A stretch of 64,000 bases of DNA from Apoda limacodes (Eukaryota > Arthropoda > Insecta > Lepidoptera > Limacodidae): assembly GCA_946406115.1 (NCBI GenBank), contig OX291543.1, positions 26,872,815-26,936,814 on the forward strand, in the 5' to 3' direction. The translations under genes were made by a program, and so were the position numbers. Positions 35,301 through 46,083 of the stretch are shown here, one piece after another. The notes beneath the pieces are model-generated. The model was given only the letters and a program-made list of their open reading frames with translations, did not search any database and was not told the origin of the DNA. Numbering within the stretch: position 1 is the first letter of the stretch; the number at the start of each line of letters is the position of its first letter.

Positions 35301-35649
35301 TACATTCCAAAATTTTTTTATACATGTTTATAAAAATGTATTTTTTTTTGTTTGATTTTTACAATATTTATCTAACTAACCTGAAACTTTGGCGAGTTTT
35401 AGTACACATCACAACATTTTCAAAGAAACTAAATCCTGATTCACTGCATTAAAATCGTACAACCGATTTTTAACATACCTCCGGTTTTATGACCTCTAGT
35501 TATGACGCGTTATAGACCTCATCATTATGTGTACTGTGGCGGACACAAATTCTTTCACATAAAATGATAATAATAAACAGAGAATTGTCGCCTGAATATT
35601 TTATTTAGTATTGTGTGTTGAATATACTGTGTTTTTCTGCTCAGAGAAT
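32380..35649. other. Gene-free stretch before the errantivirus
   Basis: No exon was supported. It holds a five-unit 15-bp minisatellite at 33605-33680. At 34330-34360 there is text (on the minus strand CTAGCTGACCAGGCAGACGT) that resembles the start of the 24.8-kb repeat family. Small open frames at 34057-34340 have no recognisable domain. Confidence 0.4.
33605..33680. repeat. Minisatellite, ~15-bp unit
   Basis: Five diverged units of the form TGACCATTTGAAAAG (variants GACGATTTGAAAAGG, GACCATTTGTAAAGA, GACCATTTGAAAATC) lie head to tail. Confidence 0.7.
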
Positions 35650-35653
35650 ACGT

Positions 35654-35904
35654 AGTCAAATCGCGACGGAGCGGAAAGGACTTTAAAAACACAAATTTAA
35701 TTTAAAATGAATATAATTAAAACGTGTGCTCAACACAGGAGCCAAACTTATTCTAACTTAACGTAACATATGAGACGCCCGCAGGCGCTCGCCGCCCACC
35801 ATCATCGCCATGCTTATCTTGCAGGTGCAGTTCCCGCAATGCTGACAACGTATTATTATGAGCGGACGGTGATGGTGTTTAGGCTAGGGCCAGAGGATGT
35901 AACT
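35654..35904 (-). repeat. 3' LTR of the errantivirus
   Basis: 251 bp, bounded by AGTCAAAT (35654) and GTAACT (35904). It pairs with 44179-44433; GAGCGGACGGTGATGGTGTT and CTTATCTTGCAGGTGCAGTT are identical in both. The inner side lacks an obvious purine tract: on the minus strand the sequence before the LTR is CGAATTTAA. Confidence 0.92.
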
Positions 35905-35971
35905 TTAAATTCGAAAGCATCCGAAGAAGGAGTCTTCGGAGGGTTTCGACCCTTAGAATTAAAACATACTC

Positions 35972-38880
35972 TTATTTACATCCTAATACAATTGATAAAC
36001 CTAAAGCTAATATAACATAAAGGACAATTGTCCAGACGCTTACACTTTTATACTTAATTTCGCTACTACTTTCACTTTTACTTTCACTAACACTTTCCTT
36101 GAGTATATATGAGAGAAGCTGTAGATTACTCATATCGATTTCTTCTAAGTTTACTGGTTTTCTTGTTTCCTTTACTGTAGGCTTGATATTCGGGAGATTA
36201 ACTGTTGGTACTTTTGTGTAATTCACGGTATCGGTATTAATTCGATGCATCCTTAGGGAGATATTTTGTATCATTACTTCACATACATCATCCAGGGTCA
36301 GGATATAAGGTCAGCGTTAGTATTGTTGGAACACTTCGTTGATGCAGGTTTTACGTAAGAGGGTTCCGTCTCTAACATAAAGTATCCAGCGGTTGGTCTG
36401 AATGAATTGGAGTCTTACATTCTCTATATATAATGTCGCAAGAAGTAATGTTTTCTGAGTATTTCAATAGACTCTCCACGCAGGTATCTTGAGTGTAGAG
36501 GAAACTGGATTCGCCTGTCTCCTGGCATGGTTGAATGAGCGACTTGGACACCAATCCTCTCACTAATAGGTAAGGGTATTTAGGAAGGATGATAAAAGTC
36601 TGGTTATTATGGGAGATAGGCAGAAGATAGATTAGAGGAAAAGCTCTCGACCTTTTGACCTCCTACATAAGTAGGAGAGTACAGAAAATAGATATCAACG
36701 GTGAAATATTTCCGGGATCAGCAGTCACTATGGGAGTCCATCAGGGCTCAATTTAATGTCCTTTTCTATTTCTTATTTACATTAACGATCTCCCATATCA
36801 TGTAAAAAACCATGACATTGGTTTATTTGCTGATGATACATTACTTTTTAAAGTTAAGAGACGACAGACATGTTATGATGAATTAAATAATGCCCTTTCT
36901 GAAATTGTTAATTGGTTTTAGGTTAATAATTTGTTAGTTAATGAAAAAAAAACCAAATGTGTTTTATTTACATTACCAAATGTTAGACAGATACAGACAT
37001 GTATTAATGTTAATGGCGAGCAATTAGAACTTGTTAATTCAACAGTCTTTCTTGGGATAACGCTGGACTCCAAACTTCAATGGGGTCCTCATATTCATAA
37101 CCTAGCCAAAAAACTTAGCTCTGTGTGTATGCGATCAAGAAATTAAGACAAATGACCGATGTCGACACTGCAAAAATAGTATATTTTAGCTATTTCCATA
37201 GTTTTATGATATATGGTATCCTATTGTGGGGAAGCGCTGCTGATGTAAATACAATATTTTTGTTACAAAAAAGGGTAATTCGTGCTATTTAAAAATTAGG
37301 ATCTAGGATGTCTCTGAGGGATAGGTTTAGGGAAGTTAATATTTTAACTTTAGCGTCGCAGTACATATATGAAAACCTTTTATATGTACATAAAAATATC
37401 AATAGTTTCAGCAAGAAAAGTGACGTTCACAAAGTAAATACTAGAAGTAAAAATAAGCTGTTGGTGCATGATACACGTCTACACAAAATAAGTAAGTCTT
37501 TTATGGGGTAATGTATACACTTTGACAACAAAGTTCCCAATAATATTCAAAAGCTATCAATAAGTAAATTTAAATCTTTTATCAAACAAGTACTTTGTAA
37601 AAAAGCATATTACAATATTTCAGACTATGTCAATGACAAAAATCCTTGGGACTGAAGATGCTCAATTACAGGAGACATAGGTAAACGAAATTAAAATGGA
37701 AATAATATAAAATTGTACAGCTTAAATTTTTTATTTAAAACATTGATTGTATTTTTAGATTTTTTTAAAAGAGTAAATATCGATTTTTTTGTCGGATTCT
37801 CCTTGGTAGAAATCAATAACATTGTGAACCGGATTCAAAAAATAATATTTCATAACTTTGACGATTCAAAAGTGATTGTAAAATCCTTATTTGAATAAAA
37901 CATTTTGACTTTGACTTTGATACATTTTATAATAGATGTAAGTTTATTTCTTAATTAATGGTATTTCCATTTAAAACGTAATCTGATTGTCTTTGAAAAA
38001 GGCTTTTACAATTATAGTTTGTTCTATTTTGACGTTTATCCTATTTACAGTGTATATAAGTTTTTCAGTCTTTTAAATATTTTCTAGTAACATGAGTAAA
38101 TTATCGGTATCTATTATAGATTGATGTAATGTTCTTAACTTACTAAAGGCGACAGCAGTTTCAATTTCATTCAACTTGTTATACATGCAGTTTTGAAAGT
38201 TATGTAGTAATAAAAAATCCGTATTAATTATATGGTTCGTAATAAGATTTGTTTGTTCTTTATATCGAATATCGGCAACCTTGTTCTGAATTTCTTGCAC
38301 ATTTTTACCTAGTTGAATGATATTGTTATCTATAGCCTTAGTCACATTGAGGAATCCTCCCACCATTTCAGATATGACTGTAATTTTCTTATTAGTTGAC
38401 GTTTGACGGGTTTCTAAATATTTTATTAACTGATCATATTTCAAGGCATCCTCGTGATCTAAGTTGTCGGTGATAATCTTGACTAGGGATCCTAAAGGAT
38501 TTAAGATGCCTTTTTTTACCCTAAATGACGGGGCTAGCTGTCTAAGCTTATTGATAGTTAAGTTTTTGATGTAATCGACTTGTATTTTAAAGTTTTCAAA
38601 TCTGTCTGTAAAGTTAGAGTTAAGGGTAGCTTGTATAATAGTGTGGTCATAGTATCTGTTCATATTAAGTTTTAAGTCGTCTGAAATCGACTTAAGACCT
38701 AAATCTTTACAACTGTCCATTTGTCATAGCTTATAACGGCAGTTCCTTCTTTGAATGGTAGCATGCCTGGGTTGCCTTCAAGTTGTTGCTGTTGAAGGGC
38801 CTGGAGCCGGATCACTAAAGTTGCGGTCTGCACCACGAGCAGGATATGCCTGTGAAGGGCGTTTAATTCCTTAATAGGTA
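35972..38880 (-). pseudogene. Errantivirus env, frameshifted and split by a LINE
   Basis: The envelope gene would encode a membrane fusion protein related to the baculovirus F group. The N-terminal part (38880-38700) has a signal-peptide-like hydrophobic run (ILLVVQTATLVIRL) and ends in a frame change near 38710. The next piece (38720-38073, 215 aa) shows the basic cleavage-site-like RVKK at its residues 67-70, followed by GILNPLGS, a layout typical of this protein family. A stop at 38073 and broken frames follow up to about 37921, where a LINE interrupts the gene. Coding similarity resumes near 36592 (ILPKYPYLLVRGL, Cys-rich CVESLLKYSENITSCDIIY). The C-terminal piece (36274-35972) ends in a transmembrane segment (VWTIVLYVILALGLSIVLG). 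Function is lost. Confidence 0.82.
36598..37920 (+). mobile_element. LINE inserted into the errantivirus env
   Basis: Plus strand, 5'-truncated. The RT palm is readable: GVHQGS, a stop, then PFLFLIYINDLP and the catalytic LFADDTLLF (about 36740-36855). The C-terminal part follows (LVNEKKTKCVLFTLP, VFLGITLDSKLQWGPHIHNL, then to about 37500 and on to NPWD plus stop at 37655). The 3' UTR has GACGATTCAAAAGTG and TTTGAATAAAA and ends TTTTGACTTTGACTTTGA at 37920. Shorter relatives of this 3' end are at 45110-45270 (+) and 61768-62113 (-). At least four stops or frame changes are present. The 5' boundary is where env similarity stops and is uncertain by about 10 bp; no clear target duplication was found. 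Confidence 0.85.
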
Positions 38881-41800
38881 TCCTAGTGTCACGGTTTTTA
38901 GTTTTTACTTGTACAATGTTTCTCACTATGTCACTTGTAACAATGGCCTTTTGATAGCGGGGCTTGTCCTTACTACGTCTTACGTTAGTTACTTTTACAT
39001 AAATTGCGTCATCAGTTTTTACGTTAATGTCAGTCTCTCCACCTCTTTTGTTCCTAATAGTCTGTTTTTTCTCGATCATCTTATCTGTCAAATGCTTATA
39101 GAGAAATTTGGTTCTTTTGTCGTGATCTTTGATCAAGACTTGCATATATTCTTTACCTAGATTGATGTCGTATGGGTTATTTGCATCGGTGTGGCCAAAC
39201 ACTATTTCGAATGGGGTGAATCCAGTAACGGAGTATATGCTTAGGTTGTAAGCCATGAAAGCATACGTCATTACTGAACATGCGTCAGTAGGCTTATGCT
39301 CGTATTTTGCTAGCCTGTATATCTCAATTAGGTTTGAGTGGAACCGTTAAGGCCCATAGAGTTGGGGTTGTTTGGGGTGCCAATGTGCAATTTTATTTTG
39401 TGAAACGATAAAAATTCTTTCATCAGAGCGTTATAAAACTCGGACCCTGAGTCACAGCTAATTTTACATGGTATCCCATAAAAAGAAAAGTATTTCACTA
39501 TACCTCTAACTATTTCGGGGGTGGATCTGTTGGATATTTCAATGGCTTGACCCAGCTTACTAAAGGCATCTATAACTGTTAGGTAATATTTACCTTCTAT
39601 GGTCAATAAATCTATGAAAAGTTCTTGAAAAGGCTTGGATTGGGTTTGTGTCAACTGCAATATCGGTTTTAGTGGTTTTCGGTCATACTTCATTTCTTTG
39701 CATTTGTCACAAGCATTAATTAAAATAGATACGATTTCATCTAAATTGTGCCAAAAGTAAGTACGCTTTAAATGTGCTATTGTCTCTTTAATGCCGCGGT
39801 GGCAAGTTTTGCCAATATGGTATTTCAGAATGATGTCGAGTTGTTCTTCTTCTACTTCTACATATATGACTCTACGAGTACATTCGAATATTTCGACTGC
39901 TCCCTTTTTAAATAACGTGTTAATAACTTCGGTAAATTGGCGTCTATGTTCCTTGTCCTCAAAATAGATAAAGTATTTGGTTTTAGGTTTTATGTATTGT
40001 TTAAGAAAGTCTTTGACTAAGTCAGAGTTTTGATGGCAAGTGTAGTTCAAGAACCTTCTGCTTTTCTGGGGATATATCCTTAACTGTTATATGGTCCCTA
40101 AACCAGTTATGTACCAGGATTTGGTTAGGCTTAGTGTCGATGGCTTCGTGTAGGATTGGAATTCCTACAGAATCCATGTCTCTAGCGGAATGTATTGTGC
40201 TAGCACCTGTTCTGGATTCGGACTCGGATGCTGTTTCAGTGCTACTAGAAGGAGTCATCATCGAATATGGGGACCTAGGTCTGTTTCGTATTGGTGAGGC
40301 TACACTAGTAGTTTTTTCAGAGTCTGAAGAAATCGTTATAGGGTGTCTGTCTTCAGTCTTATCTACATTAACTCACATGGAACTATTATCTTCTTGATCT
40401 ACGGCGTTTATCCTAATTCTAGAAAGTGCGTCAGCGTTTGTGTTCTGTCGTCCATTATTATATACTACTTCGAAGTCGTATTCTGCTAATCTTAGTCGCC
40501 AACGAGTCAACTTGCTATTTGATTCTTTAAGTGAATCAAGCCAGGCTAAGGGGCGGTGATCAGTGTAAATTGAGAACCTTTTACCATAAAGGTAGGGATG
40601 GAAGTGTTTGACTGCCCAAACAATTGCTAATAGCTCCTTTTCAATGGTACTGTACCTTTCTTCTGCTTTATTAAGTGTTCTACTAGCATATGTAATTGGA
40701 CGGTCGCTTCCTATAGGACCTTGTGATAAAACTGCTCCTATGGCAATGTCGGTTGTCAGTACAAATGGTTTTGTGAAGTCGGAGTATTGCAAAAGGGGTG
40801 CGTTAGTTAGTATTTCTTTGCAACGTTCGAAAGCAGTTATGAAGTCTTTGTCAGCACGAACTTTAGCGTTCTTCTTTAAACATTTAGTCAGTGGTCTAGT
40901 AATATGTGCAAAGTCTTTGATGCATTTTCGGTAGTAGCCTACGAGTCCAAGAATTTTTTTATCTCAGTTTGGGTTTTCGGTAGTGGAAAGTTCATTAATG
41001 TGTCGATTTTGTCATTGTTCGGTTTCAGTCCGTCTTTAGTAATTGAATGTCCTAAATAAAGGGCTTCTTTCCTTAAGAACTCGGACTTGTCTAGCTGAAC
41101 CTTTAAGTTGGTCTTAGGCTGTCAAAGATCTTACGTAGTATTTCAATGTGTTCTTGTAAACTGGAAGAGTACACAATTATATCATCGAGGTAAACCGGGC
41201 AATGGAGGCCTTGTAAACCACGTAGGATGCTGTTCATTGTGTGCTAGAATGTAGCCGGTGCTGTCTTCAAACCGAAAGGCATACGTAAAAATTCGTAATG
41301 TCCGGCTTTGGTACAGAACCCGGTCTTCTGTCTGTTATTTTCATCTATTTTAATTTGGTGGTAACCGCTGGCAAGATCAATCGTTGTGAAATAGGTTGAT
41401 TTTCCCAATTTATCGAAAAGATCTAAAATGTTGGGTAAAGGGTATTTATCGTCGATCGTTATGTCATTTAAGCGTCTGTAGTCAATAATCCTATACCTTT
41501 TTTCGCCTGATGCGTCAGGTTTCTTAGGCACCAGATGAACAGGTGTACAGAGTGTGATTCTTGAATAATGTTATCATCTAAAAGTTTGTCTACTTGTCTA
41601 TCTATTTCGTCATTGATAACTTTGGATTGTCTATACGGTTATACGTATATTTGGTCTTCGTTTACTGTTCTGATTTTATGTTTCACCTCGTTTGTAAGTC
41701 AGTGGTAATTTGTCGCTGTAAAATATATCTTCATATTCTAAGCATAAGTTGTAAATTGCTTTGCAGTCTAAGTCTAGTTAAGTTGTCTGTCAGTATTTCT

Positions 41801-42470
41801 TCGACTTCCATATCGTTAAAGTCATTGGTTCTATTCACTTTACAAGGTTTGGTATAGTACTTAGTGACACTAAGAGGTTTAGTTATTCTAAGAGTGAGTT
41901 TGTTGTCAGATGAGTTTTGAATGACAGATTTTGCAAGTCCATGAGTACAATTTACGAGTGCGGAGGGCATACGGACACCTTGACCAAAGTTTTTGTATTC
42001 TATTATAGCTTCGCCACTTATCAAGTTTACTGGTAACCTTACGCGAGTCTCTGATCGGGGTTCTAGAACAATATCTATATTTGGGTTATAAATTATTGGG
42101 ATTTCTGTGTCATTAGTTCGTAAAACTTGGTTTTTCATGTCAATTGTCGCATTCAGTTCTTTTAGGAGGTCTGAGCCATTAATCCGTCATAGGTTTGGTC
42201 AACGTCATACACATAAAACTTGTATTCCAGTGTACTTTTAAAGGTTTTTAGCAGTGGAATGAAGATTGCTTCACTATGGGAACTGCGGGCATGGGTGCTT
42301 ATTACCTCAAACGGTTCGTGGTATATAAATTCGGAAAAGTATTTATCTGCCTTTTCTGGACTTATAAAGGACCTAGTACTGCCAGTATCGATCATAAACC
42401 TTGATTCTATTTCTGGTAAAACGATGTGAGGTAATTTTGAAAAGTTATTACAATTTATATTTACTATTTC
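38880..42470 (-). pseudogene. Errantivirus pol (protease, RT, RNase H, integrase)
   Basis: Minus-strand order: aspartic protease at 42470-42162 with the active-site MIDTGSTRSF; reverse transcriptase at 41531-41000 ([40 protein letters not shown], then the catalytic YLDDIIVYS at 41169-41192); RNase H at 40792-40373 (FVLTTDIAIGAVLSQG, ERYSTIEKELLAIVWAVKHF, IYTDHRPL, NTNADALSRI); integrase at 40050-38900 with an HHCC finger (H...CHRG, CDKCKEM) and catalytic-core blocks LFIDLL and SCDSGSEF. The frame breaks between most domains. One break lies at NPNSMG (about 39355), where the catalytic Glu would follow, so the integrase is dead. The enzymes would copy the RNA genome and insert it at alternating purine/pyrimidine targets. 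Confidence 0.88.
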
Positions 42471-42544
42471 TGGGGGTCTATCTCCGAGGCTGGTAAAGGA
42501 AAATTTTCAGGTTCATTGTTTTGGTACTGCTCGTCATTTTCGTA

Positions 42545-43778
42545 CTATTCATGATATGGCTCCTGACTATAAGGATCGTAATTGTAGTAATTTTCATAAT
42601 CATAATATTCGGAAGTTTCCGGGTAAATTTCTAGTTCATTACTATAAAATAGTTGTGGTTTGTTTTGGGATGCTGGGTGGTTTGCTCTATGCGGAAGTGC
42701 AGTGCGTATGGTAACGTCATTGTCGAATTGGGGAGTTCTATTTTGATGTTGTTGGGGGTTGATACCATATTTAAACTGGCCCGGTTGATTAGGCCTGTTG
42801 AATTGTTGGTTATACTGTGGTGCAGGTGGTCTATACGGATGCTGATTTGGAATACCAAATTTAAATTGACCTTGGTTCGGGATTCCAAATTTGAAATTCT
42901 GTTGCTGTGGGTATCTATGCCTGTTGCCAGTAGGCTGAGAATACGTGGGTGTAAAGCCACTATTATGCTGTATGCCGAATTTAGGCATTTGGTAGTTATA
43001 AGGGGTTCTTAATTTAAAATTTGGCTGTGGGTTTAATCTAAAATTTTGATTACGTTTGAAATTGGGCTGTACACCAGATTTAAAGTTTTGTTGAGGAGGG
43101 TTAGTAAATTGAGGTTTGAGGTAAGTCTATCTATGTATGGATTATGTGATATGGGCTCGGATTTTACAAATTCCTTATTTTTAAACATTTTAGTCCTTGA
43201 ATTGTATTGAAATTGGAAATTAACTTCTTCCAGGACAATGCTAAGGGCCATTTCAAGAGTGGTACACTCTTTGAATCCGACAATGCGTATTAAATCTTCT
43301 GGTAAATTAAATAAGAAGGTTTGTAAGGCCTTGTCGTTACAAACGTGTATTTTACTTGCCCTTAAATGTTCGTTGGTTACAAGATTTATTTTCGCTACGA
43401 GTGTGCTACGAACCTGCTGTATGCGATTACAAAAGTTTAAATAGGATTCATTACTTTTTATTTTATGAGATTCTAACTTAATGGCAATGCATTCTTCGGA
43501 CCTTGGGTCACCGAAACGCTGGGTAAGGACTTCTTTTAACTCGGCCCAAGTGTCTATGTCTTGTCGTTCGGTTAAAAGAGTGGCATATTTGCCAACGAGC
43601 TTACTGGTAAGAACATGAAATACATAAAGGTCTTGCGCCGGGTTTTCATCATCATTTATACAGCACTTACTCACATATTCACATTTTCTTATATATAAAT
43701 TTAAAAGTTTTTCGTCGCCATCAAATTTGGGAACTATATTTACACTTCATTTGGTATTATGGTTACTTTATTTAACAT
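42545..43778 (-). pseudogene. Errantivirus gag
   Basis: It starts at an ATG at 43778 (MLNKVTIIP) but meets two in-frame stops within 15 codons. The main piece (43674-43033, 213 aa) has the gypsy-type capsid order: VFHVLTSKLVGKYATLL, DTWAELKEVLTQRFGDPRSE, a coiled ESYLNFCNRIQQVRSTLV block, and LFNLPEDLIRIVGF. The C-terminal piece (42988-42545) is rich in Pro, Gln, Asn and Phe with repeated KFGIPNQ-like units (KFGIPNQGQFKFGIPNQ), typical of this element's nucleocapsid-side tail. No Cys-His zinc knuckle is seen, as usual in errantiviruses. The protein would assemble the particle. Confidence 0.85.
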
Positions 43779-44160
43779 TATAATTTCTGTATAAAGTACA
43801 CAGAAAAATATAAGAACATTACATATACTAACCTAATTTAAACTAACTAGGTATAATATTTTAATGATTTTAAGCGTTATTAAGGCGATTTTCTGTCCTA
43901 ATATATAACACAATCAATTTGAGGATAAGCAGGAATAAATTGGGAGGTAAAGGAAATAGTGAGAGGTGTACTCACAAGCCGACCATATCCTCCTGGCTCC
44001 TTGCTGTCCTTTCTTGATTGAATGCACGGCAATCACGTTCTTTCACGACGCTGAAGACTTATTTTGTTTGGTTCGCGGATACCCGTTACCACTGAAAACT
44101 TCGCGCTTGGACTGATTTTTAGTCCTGAAAAGCGAGACTTCACAGCGGATATATTACGGT

Positions 44161-44178
44161 TATCCTACCGGCTGCGCC
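44161..44178 (-). promoter_or_regulatory. Primer binding site, tRNA-Ser type
   Basis: Directly next to the inner end of the 5' LTR. On the minus strand it reads GGCGCAGCCGGTAGGATA; with the last T of the LTR this gives TGGCGCAGCCGGTAGGAT, nearly the tRNA-Ser-complementary site I know from the 17.6/297 group of errantiviruses. It is used to prime minus-strand DNA synthesis. Confidence 0.85.
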
Positions 44179-44433
44179 AGTCAAATGCGACGGAGCGGAA
44201 AGGACTCTTTAAAAAGACAAATTTAATTTAAAATGAATATAATTAAAATGTGTGCTCAACACAGGAGCCAAACTTATTCTAACTTATTAACGTTACATAC
44301 AAGACGCCCGCGGGCGCTCGCCGCCCACCATCGTCGCCATGCTTATCTTGCAGGTGCAGTTCCCGCAATTCTGACTACGTATTATTATGAGCGGACGGTG
44401 ATGGTGTTTAGGCTAGGGCCAGAGGATGTAACT
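44179..44433 (-). repeat. 5' LTR of the errantivirus
   Basis: 255 bp, from AGTCAAATGC to AGGATGTAACT. It contains the promoter for the element by analogy with the family; no individual promoter motif was assigned. The 72-aa plus-strand open frame across it is a by-product, and a similar one crosses the other LTR. Confidence 0.92.
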
Positions 44434-44437
44434 ACGT

Positions 44438-46003
44438 TCGTGACCAAATGATCTATGTAGCCTTAAAATGGGAAAAAACTTATGATAAAAATACTTTTAG
44501 TTGTTTACGTGTACTATTACAATAAATTAAATTAAATACTGGTCTTTTGTGTTATAAACAAAAAATTGTATTCGTTTAGCATAAAATGAAATGAATAATT
44601 GAAAAATATAGCATTTGTGATACGTAAATATTATTTATTAATTCATTAGCTGCACTGTGTAAAGGTTACGTCTACTAACAATTTAACTAGATATGTGGTA
44701 AAAAATACAGGGTATTTGTTTAATTTACGTTATTAACGTATTTGTATTTGCCTCGTATTTTTTGCATCATGCGAAATTGTGAATATCCAGTAAAAAAAAT
44801 TATTACTTTCATGTAAATACATAGATTTTTAGGTTGTATGGTTACTTGGCATTTAAAAATAACAATATGTCAGAATTTTTTTTTTATTATTTTTTTTGTT
44901 GAAGTTCTGACACAGTATCATTTATCAGAATTGTATTATTATTGTCGATAATAATTAACTTGTTAGTTGTTTCGTTTCTTTTCTTTATGTTACTTTTTAA
45001 CGGTGACAATGCCTAGAAGAGATAGTGTTTTGAGAAGACAGGCATGGAAAATAGTGTACGACGTGCATTGCTTTTGAAAGAGAGAGAATTGTGAAGTAGT
45101 TGATTGCTTGAAAAAAATTAAAAGTCAGATCGACCAAGCTACAGATATGCTACTCAATCACACAAACATCACTGCTGAGGGTGGTAAAGTTTATAAAATC
45201 AATAATTTTACTGACGATTCAAAAGTGCTGTTTGAAAGTCTACTTGAATAAAAAAGTTTGAGTTTGATTTTTTTTTAATATAATTAAAAATTAAAAAAAT
45301 TAAGTTTTTTGTTGTACATATTCTCATTGAGCTGTTATGTGCGGCGATTAACATACAAATAGGGTGGAAGGTGACCTAGAAGTAAAAACCTGTAATAAAT
45401 AAAATATAAAGGCAATTAATTCCCGCTCTGGTCTAACTTTTCTATCGCGATTTTCTAATGTTTAATATATTTTTACAATTGATACATAAAAGATTATAAC
45501 AAAAATATCTGTTATCATAAATTAATAACTATTTCGTCCGCGACAATCCACATACGCAAACATCCCCTTCACGTTCGCTCACCGCTAGACTTAGGTGTCG
45601 CAGCCTTCTGCAGTTAACAAAACGCACCTAATATTATGTACATGCATGAAGCGCGTTCAAAAAAGCTATCAACTGGAATAGTTACAACATAGAAAAAGGC
45701 ATGATCGGTGAAGCTACCTTCATTATTTTTGAATCTTGCAATTTTATGCGTTTGTTTTATGACAAAATAACATTCGTTTAGCATTTAGCATCATTTAGCA
45801 TTCGGTGCAATAAAAAACGTTTGTCCCATTTGATCAGTTTTTACCACAGAACATTATAAGACTAACCAGTAGAACTGCGATGTAAGTACGGCGAGCGCGC
45901 CACGGTTTTGAGCAGATGATCAATTCACTCCGAAACTCGCGAGTCTGTCATTTAGTTGCTCGCGGACTACATCGCTGTGTGTAGGTGCGCAAAAATATTT
46001 AAA
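44438..46003. other. Spacer with LINE 3' end
   Basis: AT-rich. At 45110-45270 it carries a plus-strand LINE 3' end (TTTTACTGACGATTCAAAAG, then ACTTGAATAAAAAAGTTTGA), related to the LINE in env. The part around 45880-46003 is less AT-rich and precedes a THAP-type exon; it could be its 5' untranslated region. Confidence 0.55.
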
Positions 46004-46083
46004 ATGCCTTCCTGTGCAGTAATTACTTGCAGAGCAAGAAGCCAGGAGTTAAATATGTCAAAGAGAGAAATATCTTTTCATTG
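46004..46083 (+). CDS. Orphan THAP-type first exon
   Basis: An ATG follows AAA and opens MPSCAVITCRARSQE, ending EISFH plus two bases (TG), directly followed by a consensus donor GTGAGT at 46084. Cys4 and Cys9 fit the first two zinc ligands of a THAP finger, and the 'SFH' end is where the usual F-P motif of the next exon would join. Exon 1 of the THAP gene at 63589-63510 has the same length (80 nt) and the same phase, which supports the reading. I found no second exon with the C-x2-H half between 46084 and 52392, so the gene may run far, be broken by the insertions that follow, or be a relic. Confidence 0.6.

Larger units (their letters stand above)
35650..44437 (-). mobile_element. Endogenous errantivirus (Ty3/gypsy with env), complete outline
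   Basis: An 8.78-kb LTR element in minus orientation. It is flanked by the 4-bp direct repeat ACGT (35650-35653 and 44434-44437). The LTRs at 35654-35904 and 44179-44433 begin and end AGT...ACT. Between them, read on the minus strand, lie a tRNA-Ser-type primer site, gag, pol (protease, RT, RNase H, integrase) and env, the layout of insect errantiviruses. All three genes carry frame breaks, and env is additionally interrupted by a LINE at about 36598-37920. By eye the two LTRs differ by about ten substitutions and a few small indels (around 4%), so the insertion is not recent. It cannot produce functional proteins as it stands. Confidence 0.92.

Noticed and set aside
35770..36015. A plus-strand gene containing RRPQALAAHHHRHAYLAG
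   Set aside because: The same frame appears in both LTRs; it reflects LTR sequence, not a gene.
42653..43012. Plus-strand 119-aa frame
   Set aside because: It is the antisense shadow of the errantivirus gag tail.
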